A stretch of 64,000 bases of DNA from an uncultured Bacteroidales bacterium (GTDB taxonomy: Bacteria; Bacteroidota; Bacteroidia; Bacteroidales; P3), in NCBI GenBank assembly GCA_905234665.1, contig CAJOIV010000003.1:1-64000 (forward strand), in the 5' to 3' direction. Below, one piece after another: positions 53,276-61,195 of the stretch. Both the position numbers and the translations under genes were made by a program. The notes under the pieces were generated by a model. That model did no database searches, was not told the DNA's origin, and worked only from the letters and a program-made list of their open reading frames with translations. Within the stretch, counting starts at the first letter, position 1. Every line of letters starts with the position of its first letter.

Positions 53276-54118
53276 TTATTGAATGGTCTCTGTTCCAAGA
53301 ACGCCATCAAATAAATATCGGTCAAGGTATCCAAGTATCTTGTTTGATTCACCGATACCACCACAACAACGAGGTTCTCTACATATTGTTATTATGGATG
53401 CTTTTTCTATTAGTTGTTCAACAAATATCCTATAATCATAATTGTTTTCTGGCCAAAATTCATCTTTGAAGAAAACTTCTGGCCATGCAAAAGTTGTGTC
53501 TCGACATTCTGTCGTAAAACAATCAAGGTCAAAATCTAAAATATACGGAATGCTCGGTTGAATAATAGATTTACTTCGTTTGTATCCGAAAACATCTCTA
53601 ATTTTCTGATAATATGGATACTTAAGAATTGAATCACCTAAGACACCACGACTTCCTGTTTCCCATTTCAAGTGGCCAATACAAAAACCCTTATGTTCGA
53701 TATTAGTCGCCGTTTTGTATGTATTATTGTCCCAACTATTAATATTGTGATTTGTCTCACTTCCAATACACACCACATCATTAATTAGGCCTAATTCCAT
53801 TCCTGCAGTTACCCAATCATCGTCCTGCGAACTTAATTCAAATTCAATTAAAGACCAAAAGTCTTTGCTTGACAATTTGAGGATATCATCTACACCGTAT
53901 TTTGACAATTTGACATCGGTATAGCAAGCATCATCGTGATGGTCAAAGTATATAACATTAGGTATTTGTTCATTAAATGAGTTGAGTTTCATAGCCTCGA
54001 AGATTACATTTAGAATCCAGCGGTGATCATCATAAAGAATAATATGTTTGTCTCGGTAAGTGTATGTTTCTATATTACTATGCCAAGATAGTTGACAAAT
54101 GTATTCTATAGTATTCAT
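53276..54118 (-). CDS. UPF0489-like protein (arginase-related fold)
   Basis: The product has 280 residues from ATG 54118 (M-N-T-I-E-Y-I); an ATG 21 bp upstream is also possible. H-I-I-L-Y-D-D-H-R-W near residue 30, V-I-Y-F-D-H-H-D-D-A and I-L-D-F-D-L-D-C-F-T give the acid/His pattern of the UPF0489 (C5orf22-like) family, related in fold to arginases. The function of the family is unknown. It is AT-rich and probably acquired. It may act with the 106-aa protein encoded immediately downstream. Confidence 0.7.
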   Translation of the reverse strand: MNTIEYICQLSWHSNIETYTYRDKHIILYDDHRWILNVIFEAMKLNSFNEQIPNVIYFDHHDDACYTDVKLSKYGVDDILKLSSKDFWSLIEFELSSQDDDWVTAGMELGLINDVVCIGSETNHNINSWDNNTYKTATNIEHKGFCIGHLKWETGSRGVLGDSILKYPYYQKIRDVFGYKRSKSIIQPSIPYILDFDLDCFTTECRDTTFAWPEVFFKDEFWPENNYDYRIFVEQLIEKASIITICREPRCCGGIGESNKILGYLDRYLFDGVLGTETIQ

Positions 54119-54273
54119 ATTTATTGATGCTTTTCGCATTTGAATTAACAGTATGCAACTTTGTAAATGTGTAATAGGAACGATGAGGCTGCTTTGTGTG
54201 CTGCGTGGGCGATGCTGACGATGTCGATTTGATTAGGTAACTGTATAATCATTATCTTTTATTGTTATTATTA

Positions 54274-55032
54274 TCAATCAGTATTCCACCTATTTACTTC
54301 GTCACCCTCATAGGCATCGAGTATATCATAGTCAACTATAGGAGGGCGACTGGGGAATAGGTCGTAATCATCTTCGTTAATATTCCATTCATGGATACTC
54401 GAAACAATATTATTGTAGTGGTCTATTTCATAATCTTGAACTATTCCGTCTTCTTCAATGTATTTGCGAACCGTAACCTTCCCATTATGAAACATATTCT
54501 GGTTCTTTTTTAAGTAGACATAATTCATCGGAATCACTATGTGACTTAAACAATCCATATATCCCATTTTTTTCCCTTTTACAATACCTATGGTATATTC
54601 CGACATTTCTAATATCTTATCATATATTGTTCCACACAAAACCTTCCCCTCGGAACTTATTATTCCATACCTATTATCTCTTCCAACACGGAACAAAGCG
54701 TTTCCTAAATATTCTATTGTATTATAACAATTAGGTATGACAATATCCCCTCTCCCTGAAAGTAATCCAAGATATTTTCCACTTGAACCATATATTTTTA
54801 ATTTCTCAAAAATGGTTCCTTGGGGTGCGGATATTGTGTCAGGACGTATGATTTTAGCATAGACAAAAAAGATGTCTGCAGATAAAGGGTCTTCAGCCTC
54901 GTCATCATCGAAATATCCTTTAACTATGATGTCGTCTTTCAGCAGGAATGAATAGTCTATAGACCAATTCTCTTTTACAAATTCACAAAAGGAGAAAAGT
55001 TCATTCTTATTTTCTATTTGTCTATATATCAT
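54274..55032 (-). CDS. WG-repeat-like protein
   Basis: The 252-residue protein carries repeats of WG/KWG type in its middle (R-Y-G-I-I-S-S-E-G-K-V-L-C-G-T-I-Y-D-K-I and K-M-G-Y-M-D-C-L-S-H-I-V-I-P), each roughly 30-40 residues, and an acidic C-terminus. Such repeats form beta-propeller-like scaffolds of unknown role and are frequent in Bacteroidota accessory genes. No signal peptide is seen. It is AT-rich like its island neighbours. Confidence 0.65.
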   Translation of the reverse strand: MIYRQIENKNELFSFCEFVKENWSIDYSFLLKDDIIVKGYFDDDEAEDPLSADIFFVYAKIIRPDTISAPQGTIFEKLKIYGSSGKYLGLLSGRGDIVIPNCYNTIEYLGNALFRVGRDNRYGIISSEGKVLCGTIYDKILEMSEYTIGIVKGKKMGYMDCLSHIVIPMNYVYLKKNQNMFHNGKVTVRKYIEEDGIVQDYEIDHYNNIVSSIHEWNINEDDYDLFPSRPPIVDYDILDAYEGDEVNRWNTD

Positions 55033-55046
55033 ACTGTTTATTTTTG

Positions 55047-55078
55047 AAGTCTGGAAGACCTCTCGGCCTTCCAGACTT
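55047..55078. repeat. Hairpin AAGTCTGGAAG/CTTCCAGACTT
   Basis: An 11-bp perfect stem, with extra CC/GG pairing inside, lies between the WG-repeat gene and the 34-aa ORF. A decayed version is present at about 55901-55932 before the 52-aa ORF, so hairpin and small ORF are duplicated together. Confidence 0.7.
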
Positions 55079-55093
55079 GGGATTGAGTGGAGA

Positions 55094-55198
55094 TTACATC
55101 TCCGAGAGTTTCTCGTAGCCTTCGTAGCGCAGTTTGGCGTTGCGCTCGGTGGCGACGATGAGTTCTTCGGCCTTATTATATGTTTCTACAATCATCAT
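55094..55198 (-). CDS. Small 34-aa ORF coupled to the ORF6N gene
   Basis: A 34-residue frame (M-M-I-V-E-T-Y-N-K-A-E-E-L-I) ends in A-T-E-R-N-A-K-L-R-Y-E-G-Y-E-K-L-S-E-M. Its ATG overlaps the ORF6N stop as ATGATGA, which suggests translational coupling. The C-terminal 24 residues are nearly the same as those of the 52-aa ORF at 55956-56114. Function is unknown. Confidence 0.5.
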   Translation of the reverse strand: MMIVETYNKAEELIVATERNAKLRYEGYEKLSEM

Positions 55199-55848
55199 CT
55201 TTCTGTCTGCTTAAATCCAATTTGTCTTCTTGGTGTTGATTTCTTCTCTCTTAATTGGTCGAGGGCATCGTTGATAGCCTCAATCTGCACAGCTATCTCA
55301 TTGTTGGTCTGTTCTTGTTGCTCGTTGATGTCGTTTTGATCACGCAAAATTTCTTCAACATAAGCATTCAACTGGTCGACTTTATGGGATAGTTGTTCAT
55401 ATCGGAAATCCGCAGTTTGCATTGCAGCCACAGCCTGACGGATTGCAATAAAGGCTCTCATAATATTTATGTTCACTTGTATTGCTATATCAGACCGTAG
55501 GACCGAACTGAGCATTGCTATGCCATATTCAGTAAAGGCATAAGGTTTGTATCTTGTGCCACCTCGCTTTGAGGTCGCAATTTGCGACCTCAAAGATTCA
55601 TTGGTTGTGTTTGAGGTCACAATTTGTGACCTCAAACGAAGCCACTCTTCTTCTGTCAACACAAACATAAAGTCCTCAGGGAAGCGACTAATGTTACGTT
55701 TGACGGCCTGATTCAGCACCTTGGTTTCCACTCCATAAAGTTCTGCAAGGTCGCGGTCAAGCATTACACGTTGCCCCCTTATTTCTAATATCCGATCTTT
55801 AATGGTCTCAATATTTGAAACTTTGATTGGTACTAATTCATTACTCAT
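55195..55848 (-). CDS. ORF6N domain protein (KilA-N-like DNA-binding)
   Basis: The 217-residue protein has an N-terminal ORF6N domain (I-L-E-I-R-G-Q-R-V-M-L-D-R-D-L-A-E-L-Y-G-V-E-T and N-I-S-R-F-P-E-D-F-M-F). The segment Y-K-P-Y-A-F-T-E-Y-G-I-A-M-L-S-S follows, and a C-terminal coiled coil (about 130-200). ORF6N proteins are phage- or island-associated putative DNA-binding regulators. The linker contains two similar peptides, L-R-S-Q-I-V-T-S-N and L-R-S-Q-I-A-T-S-K, each encoded by a perfect 27-bp palindrome. Confidence 0.9.
   Translation of the reverse strand: MSNELVPIKVSNIETIKDRILEIRGQRVMLDRDLAELYGVETKVLNQAVKRNISRFPEDFMFVLTEEEWLRLRSQIVTSNTTNESLRSQIATSKRGGTRYKPYAFTEYGIAMLSSVLRSDIAIQVNINIMRAFIAIRQAVAAMQTADFRYEQLSHKVDQLNAYVEEILRDQNDINEQQEQTNNEIAVQIEAINDALDQLREKKSTPRRQIGFKQTER
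55568..55636. repeat. Two perfect 27-bp palindromes inside the ORF6N gene
   Basis: Palindromes at 55568-55594 and 55610-55636 have 13-bp arms around one central T. They are the same except for one symmetric pair (GGTCGCAA against GGTCACAA). They are 15 bp apart and encode the R-S-Q-I-[AV]-T peptides. Confidence 0.9.
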
Positions 55849-55955
55849 AAGACTTTATGTTTCATTATGTGCTCACAACTTGTGATGTTATATCCTTTAG
55901 AAGTCTGGAAGACCTCTCGACCTTCCTGCCTTGGCTTTACAATCTCGATTAGAGA

Positions 55956-56114
55956 TTACATCTCACTTAGTTTCTTGTAGTCCTCGTAGTGCAGTTTGGC
56001 GTTGCGCTCGGTTGCGGCAAAGAGTTCTTCAATCTCTTGGGGGAAAGTCTTCATCGGTGAGTTGTGGTCTGGTTGAGCGTTGCCGACATGTAGCATCATG
56101 GGCATATAAGTCAT
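55956..56114 (-). CDS. Small 52-aa hypothetical ORF
   Basis: The frame runs from ATG 56114 (M-T-Y-M-P-M-M-L-H-V-G-N-A) to TAA 55956. The end, E-E-L-F-A-A-T-E-R-N-A-K-L-H-Y-E-D-Y-K-K-L-S-E-M, is a near copy of the small ORF at 55094-55198. The synonymous and conservative differences between the two copies suggest that the peptide is maintained. Function is unknown. Confidence 0.5.
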   Translation of the reverse strand: MTYMPMMLHVGNAQPDHNSPMKTFPQEIEELFAATERNAKLHYEDYKKLSEM

Positions 56115-56184
56115 TTCTGATAAAACATTATTTATAACGCCATTCTTTATATTATATTGCCCATAATGCTACTTTTTTTCAGCT

Positions 56185-56222
56185 GTAGATTCAACTACCA
56201 AGTGCAACACTGTTGTGCAAAG
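56185..56222. repeat. Right 38-bp imperfect direct repeat bounding the accessory island
   Basis: Partner of 52558-52595 (32/38 identical by eye). On the minus strand its end forms TAACTTTG together with the next bases (56225-56218), so it may also carry a promoter reading into the island. Confidence 0.65.
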
Positions 56223-56553
56223 TTAACTATAATATTTTTCAATCCCTGCAGAATCCCTGTGTGTGACGGATTCCCAATCTCCGCCGTATCACCGGCGGAG
56301 GGGTGGAGCAATGCGGCGGCAGTAGGTGGCATGATTTGACCGCCCCACGTGATGAGAAGGACTTGAACGGGATTAATCTGCATTTATAATCACTTGAAAA
56401 ACAGATTTTACAAGGACTTTCTCCGCTATTTTCCCGCATTTTGTCGCTCTGAGAGCGAAGCCGAGCGACAAAAATGCGGGTAAAATGCTACATTATAGCG
56501 TTTTAGATGCTAACAAAAACACAACAAACAATGAATCAATTACTTGTTACCTC
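56223..56553. other. Intergenic region with two strong hairpins
   Basis: No gene is seen. A GC-rich 8-bp stem CTCCGCCG/CGGCGGAG lies at 56279-56300. A long stem of about 17 bp (56433-56449 with 56463-56480, arms CCCGCATTTTGTCGCTC and GAGCGACAAAAATGCGGG) lies nearer the mntP stop and could terminate minus-strand transcription. Confidence 0.6.
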
Positions 56554-57117
56554 TCAAGCGTCGACGGCACCCTTGATGGCGTAGAGGAGGAGGAAGAGGG
56601 TAGCGATGAGGAGCCAACGGCGACGGTGCATGTCCTTGTGCTGGCGGCCCAGCATGATGCCCAGATAGCCCAGGAGGAAGACCGAGACGGCCAAGGGGAG
56701 GGAGACTGCCAAGGAATCCTGCCCCACAGAGGCGCGGAAACCGAGCCCTAAGCCCACAAAGAGGGTGTTGGTGCCGATGGCTACACCCATGAGGAGAACG
56801 GTCGGCAGACGCGAAATATCGAAAACGGCGGCATCGGCTTTCTCCGCCTTGCGGAAGGCCTGGATGAACATGCGAATGGCCACAACGACGAACAGGCCGA
56901 GGAAGACGAGGTTGTCGTACTCGGGGATGTCGAAACGCAGGAGGTTGCCCAGGTACATGCCCAAGAGGACCAAGAGTGACTGCTCGAAGGCTATGACAAA
57001 CGAGACGAAGAGGCCGCGAGAGAGACGCACGCGCACCTTGTCGGCACTGGCACGGAGAGTCAGCAGCACAGGCAGGGCCAGCGCGAGGGAGAGGACGATA
57101 TATTCAAAGACTTTCAT
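56554..57117 (-). CDS. MntP-like manganese efflux membrane protein
   Basis: The 187-residue protein has about six membrane helices and two related halves, the layout of the MntP (formerly DUF204) family: E-Y-I-V-L-S-L-A-L-A-L at the start and L-L-M-G-V-A-I-G-T-N-T-L-F-V-G-L-G-L-G in the second half. The usual acidic residues of the first repeat are less clear, so manganese specificity is not assured. It lies 6 bp from the rsmA gene. Confidence 0.65.
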   Translation of the reverse strand: MKVFEYIVLSLALALPVLLTLRASADKVRVRLSRGLFVSFVIAFEQSLLVLLGMYLGNLLRFDIPEYDNLVFLGLFVVVAIRMFIQAFRKAEKADAAVFDISRLPTVLLMGVAIGTNTLFVGLGLGFRASVGQDSLAVSLPLAVSVFLLGYLGIMLGRQHKDMHRRRWLLIATLFLLLYAIKGAVDA

Positions 57118-57123
57118 GGGCTA

Positions 57124-57882
57124 TTATGATAACAATTGGGTGAGGGTGACGAACTGGGGAACTGTGAGCTGCTCGGCCCGCTTGGCGAGGAGGTCGGCAG
57201 GGACGCCGTCGAGGGGCAACTGGAGCTGCTGGAGGGCGTTGCGGAGGGTCTTGCGGCGTTGGTTGAAGCCGGCCTTGACGACACGCACAAAGAGCGCCTC
57301 GTCGCAGTCGAGGGCTTGCACGCCGTTGCGCCTCAGGCGGATGACGGCCGACTTGACCTTGGGAGGCGGGGTGAAGACATGTTCGGGAACGGTGAAGAGG
57401 TATTCGATGTCGTAGTAGGCTGAAAGCAAGACACTCAAGATGCCGTAGGCTTTGTTGCCCGCGGGGGAGGCGACACGCTCGGCGACTTCTTTCTGGAACA
57501 TGCCCACGAGCTCGGGCACCTGGTTGCGGTTGTCGAAGAGCTTGAAGAGAATCTGCGACGAGATGTTGTAGGGGAAGTTGCCGATGATGGCGAAGGGCTC
57601 GGAGAAGAGCGTCGAGAGGTCGAGGGCCAGGAAGTCGCCCTCGATGACATGGAGGGAGGGGTAGCGCTGATGGAGATAAGCCACTGATTCCATGTCAATC
57701 TCGATGGCATAGAAGTCGAGGTCGGGGCGGTTGCAGAGGTATTTGGTCAGCACACCCATGCCGGGGCCTATCTCCAGCACATGGGGCGTGATGCCCGTGA
57801 GGCTGTCGGCGATGCGGCTGGCGATACCCTCGTCGCGGAGGAAATGCTGACCGAGCTGTTTTTTGGCGCGTACTTCCTTCAT
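57124..57882 (-). CDS. rsmA: 16S rRNA dimethyladenosine transferase RsmA (KsgA)
   Basis: The 252-residue methyltransferase has K-K-Q-L-G-Q-H-F-L at the N-terminus, V-L-E-I-G-P-G-M-G-V-L-T (AdoMet site) and the catalytic I-G-N-F-P-Y-N-I-S motif. It dimethylates A1518 and A1519 of 16S rRNA and acts as a 30S assembly checkpoint. Its ATG overlaps the stop of the TPR gene by 4 nt. Confidence 0.96.
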   Translation of the reverse strand: MKEVRAKKQLGQHFLRDEGIASRIADSLTGITPHVLEIGPGMGVLTKYLCNRPDLDFYAIEIDMESVAYLHQRYPSLHVIEGDFLALDLSTLFSEPFAIIGNFPYNISSQILFKLFDNRNQVPELVGMFQKEVAERVASPAGNKAYGILSVLLSAYYDIEYLFTVPEHVFTPPPKVKSAVIRLRRNGVQALDCDEALFVRVVKAGFNQRRKTLRNALQQLQLPLDGVPADLLAKRAEQLTVPQFVTLTQLLS

Positions 57883-59708
57883 TTCAGCTTTGCTTTGAGG
57901 AGGTTATAACGTTTGCGGGCTTGGTCGACGAAGAGGCTGGCGGGATAGTCGAGGATGAGTTTCTCGTAGTAGTAACGGGCTTGTTCCATGTTGTTTAACT
58001 TCTCCTCGTTGAGCTGCGCCAGCAGAATGACGGCATCGTCGGCCACAATCTCGTTGGGATAGAACTCGACGAGCTTCTGCAGGAGGCTGTCGGCCTCGGC
58101 ATAGCGCTGCTGACGGATGCGGATGCGGGCCTTCTGGAGGAGGACCTCGTCGAAGATGGGGTGCGAGAGGGCACTGGTGGAGAGGGCCTCGAGGGCGTCG
58201 TAGGCCGAGTCGAGCTGGTTGCGGTAGAGCAGGAGGTCGGCGTCGGCGTATTTCTCCAACATGGTGAAGGTACTATCGTCGTCCATGTTGTCGCTGATAA
58301 GGAGAGAGAGCTCCATGGCGTCGTTGGCGATGAGCTTGGTGGTGGAGGCGCGGAGCACCTTAAGTTGGGAGTTGGCCCACTCGAAGTCGTGGTTATAGTA
58401 GGAGAGCTTGGCGTTGCGGTACTTGGCCTGCGACCCCAGCACGTCGTTGTGGTTGGCCTTGTCGACCTGCATATATAGCAGTGAAGCATCCCACACCTCG
58501 CCGGCGAAGAGGAGGAGGTCGCCGAGATCGAGTTTTACCTCATCGCGCACCTTGGAGGGGAGTTTGGGGAGTTCGAGGATGTCGTAGAGGCAGTCGGCGG
58601 CGGCCTGAGTGCTGTCGGCGTAATAGGCCAGGAGATGGGCGTAGTTGCGCATAAGGATGCAGGTATTCACATTCTTGCCTAACTCGGCAAAGGCACCCTG
58701 ATAGTCGCGCAACAGTTGCTGCAGACGGGCGTTGTCGACGGGGAAATTGCGGTCGAGACGGTCGAACTGGACCTCCAGCACGCCAACCCTTGCCTCAAAA
58801 TAGTAGGGGTTCTCGGCACCCTTGCGGGCCACCGTGGCGTAGCTCTCCTGAGCCACGTCGTAGTCGCCGTTGGAGCGGGCGATGCCGGCCACACGCATGA
58901 GGGTCTCACCACCCATGTCGGGGAAACGGGCGTCGACAGCCTGGGCCTGCTCCATCGCGAAGCGGAAATCCTTCTGCTGGAGGGAGAACCAGATCATCAT
59001 CTCCAGATACTGTTTGTTCTCCGGATGCTGCTGCACACGTTGCACCAGAGCCCTGCGCAGGCCGTCGGCCACCTGGGGCGAGGAGGTCTCAGCCAGCACC
59101 CGCTGCAGCGAGAGCTGGATGGAACTCATATACCCCGGCGAATTGTCCAGCAGGTCGAAGTATTCCTGCATCATGGCCTCGTAGTTGCCCATGCGCTGGT
59201 GGAGAGTGGCAACCTCGCCCACATAGACGTACTTATTGCGCATCTTCTCGCGGGCGGCAAGGTATGTCTTGAGGGCATATTCGAGATGATTGACATTCTC
59301 GAAGGCCAATGCCAGGTCGCCCGTCTGCTTGCTGTCGAAACCTATCTTCTCCAAACTGCGGTCGAACACCTTGGAAGCCTTCTTGGCATCACCTTTCTTC
59401 TCGTATATCATGCCCTGGTCGACATAGACGTATAACTCGCCAGGGAACTGCTTCAAGCGTTTTTCCGTCAGCCGCTCGGCATCACGGTACTGCTGCAGCT
59501 CTATGTATGAACGATAGAGCATCTGATAGTAGAACTTGTTGGGGTATTGTTTGTAGAGACCTTCATAGATTTCCGCCGCCTGGGCGAACTCGCCCGAGGA
59601 ATAGTAGTGCGAAGCCAGCTGCTCCTGCGTCTGCTGGGCACGAGCCGACGGCAGGGAGAGCAGGGAGAGCAGCAAGCAGAGCACCGTTGCGACGATAGGT
59701 CTTCTCAT
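57879..59708 (-). CDS. Secreted TPR-repeat protein
   Basis: The product has 609 residues from ATG 59708 (M-R-R-P-I-V-A-T-V-L-C); an ATG three codons upstream is equally possible. The signal peptide ends near S-A-R-A-Q. Tetratricopeptide-like helices follow throughout, for example Y-Y-S-S-G-E-F-A-Q-A-A-E-I-Y-E-G and A-Q-E-S-Y-A-T-V-A-R-K-G-A. The C-terminal part has the ordered repeats R-Y-A-E-A-D-S-L-L-Q-K-L-V-E-F-Y-P. Periplasmic TPR proteins of this kind scaffold envelope complexes; the partner is not known. It is co-transcribed with rsmA (overlap of 4 nt). Confidence 0.85.
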   Translation of the reverse strand: MRRPIVATVLCLLLSLLSLPSARAQQTQEQLASHYYSSGEFAQAAEIYEGLYKQYPNKFYYQMLYRSYIELQQYRDAERLTEKRLKQFPGELYVYVDQGMIYEKKGDAKKASKVFDRSLEKIGFDSKQTGDLALAFENVNHLEYALKTYLAAREKMRNKYVYVGEVATLHQRMGNYEAMMQEYFDLLDNSPGYMSSIQLSLQRVLAETSSPQVADGLRRALVQRVQQHPENKQYLEMMIWFSLQQKDFRFAMEQAQAVDARFPDMGGETLMRVAGIARSNGDYDVAQESYATVARKGAENPYYFEARVGVLEVQFDRLDRNFPVDNARLQQLLRDYQGAFAELGKNVNTCILMRNYAHLLAYYADSTQAAADCLYDILELPKLPSKVRDEVKLDLGDLLLFAGEVWDASLLYMQVDKANHNDVLGSQAKYRNAKLSYYNHDFEWANSQLKVLRASTTKLIANDAMELSLLISDNMDDDSTFTMLEKYADADLLLYRNQLDSAYDALEALSTSALSHPIFDEVLLQKARIRIRQQRYAEADSLLQKLVEFYPNEIVADDAVILLAQLNEEKLNNMEQARYYYEKLILDYPASLFVDQARKRYNLLKAKLK

Positions 59709-59748
59709 ATACAACAAAGCCGGAAGCAGGCTCCCGGCACTAAATTCG

Positions 59749-59821
59749 TGACTAAGCTGGGATTCGAACCCAGGACCCCATCCTTAAAAGGGATGTGCTC
59801 TACCTGCTGAGCTACTTAGTC
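59749..59821 (-). tRNA. tRNA-Lys (UUU), copy 1 (3' copy)
   Basis: The 73-nt gene folds as a cloverleaf: acceptor GACTAAG/CTTAGTC, D arm GCTC/GAGC, anticodon arm CATCC-CTTTTAA-GGATG with anticodon TTT, T arm CTGGG-TTCGAAT-CCCAG, discriminator A. CCA is not encoded. Confidence 0.97.
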
Positions 59822-59831
59822 GCCTTCGTTG

Positions 59832-59904
59832 TGACTAAGCTGGGATTCGAACCCAGGACCCCATCCTTAAAAGGGATGTGCTCTACCTGCTGAGCTACTT
59901 AGTC
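59832..59904 (-). tRNA. tRNA-Lys (UUU), copy 2 (5' copy)
   Basis: This is an identical 73-nt copy of the neighbouring tRNA, separated by 10 bp. It is the promoter-proximal copy. Confidence 0.97.
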
Positions 59905-59923
59905 GACCTCAAATTTGAGTTTG

Positions 59924-59955
59924 CAAAAGTACAACTTTTTTCTCTTTCGGACAAA
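59924..59955 (-). promoter_or_regulatory. Promoter of the tRNA-Lys pair
   Basis: TTTG (59955-59952), 20 bp and TACTTTTG (59931-59924) on the minus strand form a consensus Bacteroidota promoter 20 bp before the first tRNA. Confidence 0.85.
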
Positions 59956-60033
59956 ATTATTTGCGCAGTTCTTTTTTTCTTGCATCCGTAGGCGCTGGAA
60001 ACCAACGGTCTATCAAAAAGAGGAAAGAAAAAA

Positions 60034-60065
60034 TTTGCCCATTCGGGAAAAGTTTCGTACCTTTG
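60034..60065 (+). promoter_or_regulatory. Promoter of the 60087 gene
   Basis: TTTG (60034-60037), a 20-bp spacer and TACCTTTG (60058-60065) match the consensus exactly. The ATG is 21 bp downstream. Confidence 0.85.
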
Positions 60066-60086
60066 TTTCGCCAAATATCGACTACT

Positions 60087-60497
60087 ATGAACCACGAAAT
60101 CGCTATAAAACAAGGATACGGCGACATCCGTTTTGACATGCCCGTCGAGGAGGTTGTCGCCATCATGGGCAACGCCACCGAGGTGGAGAACATAGACAAT
60201 GCCGAGGACGAATCGACCACCGTGCTGCGCTACGACGACAGGCTGACACTCTTCTTCGAGGGGGAGAACCCCACCCTTGCGTGCATCGACATATACGAAG
60301 AGGAGGCGACGCTGTTCGGCAAGGAGGTGTTCGACCTGGACGAGAAGGCCCTCGTGCAACTGATGGTGGCCAACAACTACTACGAGCAGGACGTGGAGAA
60401 CGAGGACTGGGGTGAACGGCGCGTCACTTTCGGCGAGGGGAACATCGACTTCTTCTTCGACGACGGCGAGCTGGTCTCTATCATCATAGGCAAATAG
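60087..60497 (+). CDS. Conserved-looking hypothetical protein (136 aa)
   Basis: The start at ATG 60087 (M-N-H-E-I-A-I-K-Q-G-Y-G) fits the promoter; the longer frame overlaps it. The protein is small, strongly acidic and soluble, with alternating beta-like segments (Y-G-D-I-R-F-D-M-P-V-E-E-V-V-A-I-M-G, V-L-R-Y-D-D-R-L-T-L-F-F-E-G). I do not recognise the family; the pattern recalls SmpA-like or immunity-type alpha/beta folds but no assignment is made. It ends 2 bp before the WbqC-like gene, so the two form an operon. Confidence 0.75.
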   Translation: MNHEIAIKQGYGDIRFDMPVEEVVAIMGNATEVENIDNAEDESTTVLRYDDRLTLFFEGENPTLACIDIYEEEATLFGKEVFDLDEKALVQLMVANNYYEQDVENEDWGERRVTFGEGNIDFFFDDGELVSIIIGK

Positions 60498-60499
60498 AG

Positions 60500-61114
60500 A
60501 TGACCAGCCCCTACCCTACCCTCTCCACTGCCTATTTGCCCTCGACACTCTACATGGCTCACCTGTGCCGCTACGGCGAGGCGGCCATCGAGATGTGGGA
60601 GACTTTCCCGAAACAGACTTTTCGCAACCGCGCCGTCATCGCCACAGGCAACGGTCCGCAGGTGCTCACCGTCCCTGTGGTGCGCACGCACGGCAACCAC
60701 ACCCTCACGCGCGACATCGGCATCAGCTACCAGGAGCCTTGGAACGTCCGGCATTGGCGAGCGATAGTATCGGCCTACAATGCCGCACCCTATTTCCTCT
60801 ACTACCGCGACGAGTTGGAGGCCATCCTGATGCGGCGCTACGAGAGGCTCGCGGATCTCAACGAGGCCCTGACGGGCTACCTCGTCAGGATAATGAAGAT
60901 GGACTGCACCCTCAGCCGTACGGAGGAGTTCGTTCCACCCGCCGACGGCGACCCGCGCGTGGAGGTCACCGCCAAGCACCCGCGCACCGACTGGCACTTC
61001 CCGCCCTACAGCCAGGTATTCGACACACTCTACGGCTTCCAGCCCAACGTAAGTGCCATAGACCTACTCTTTAATGCCGGCCCGGAGGCAAAAAAGTACC
61101 TCCCTACGCCATAA
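60500..61114 (+). CDS. WbqC-like family protein
   Basis: The 204-residue protein resembles WbqC: an L-S-T-A-Y-L-P-S-T-L-Y start, Q-T-F-R-N-R-A-V-I-A-T-G-N-G-P-Q-V-L-T-V-P and N-V-R-H-W-R-A-I-V-S-A-Y-N-A-A-P-Y-F. Some family members lie in O-antigen clusters, but this one is widespread near housekeeping genes in Bacteroidota and its role is not known. It is co-transcribed with the 136-aa gene. Confidence 0.82.
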   Translation: MTSPYPTLSTAYLPSTLYMAHLCRYGEAAIEMWETFPKQTFRNRAVIATGNGPQVLTVPVVRTHGNHTLTRDIGISYQEPWNVRHWRAIVSAYNAAPYFLYYRDELEAILMRRYERLADLNEALTGYLVRIMKMDCTLSRTEEFVPPADGDPRVEVTAKHPRTDWHFPPYSQVFDTLYGFQPNVSAIDLLFNAGPEAKKYLPTP

Positions 61115-61195
61115 GGACCCCTTTTCCCGTTTCGCAGCGGGTCAAGAATCATAGAACATGTGTTTTACGGACTCCGTTCCTCGTGAAACGGAAGG

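Noticed and set aside
56340-56380. GTTCAAGTCC on the minus strand resembling a tRNA T-loop, considered as a tRNA fragment or att site
   Set aside because: The flanking bases do not form a T-stem and no acceptor or anticodon arm is present.
59547-59810. Plus-strand frame ending in F-E-P-R-T-P-S-L-K-G
   Set aside because: This is the well-known spurious translation of the antisense strand of a tRNA-Lys gene.
61115-61195. Small stem CCCG/CGGG after the WbqC-like gene as terminator
   Set aside because: The stem is only 4 bp and lacks a T-run, so it is not supported.
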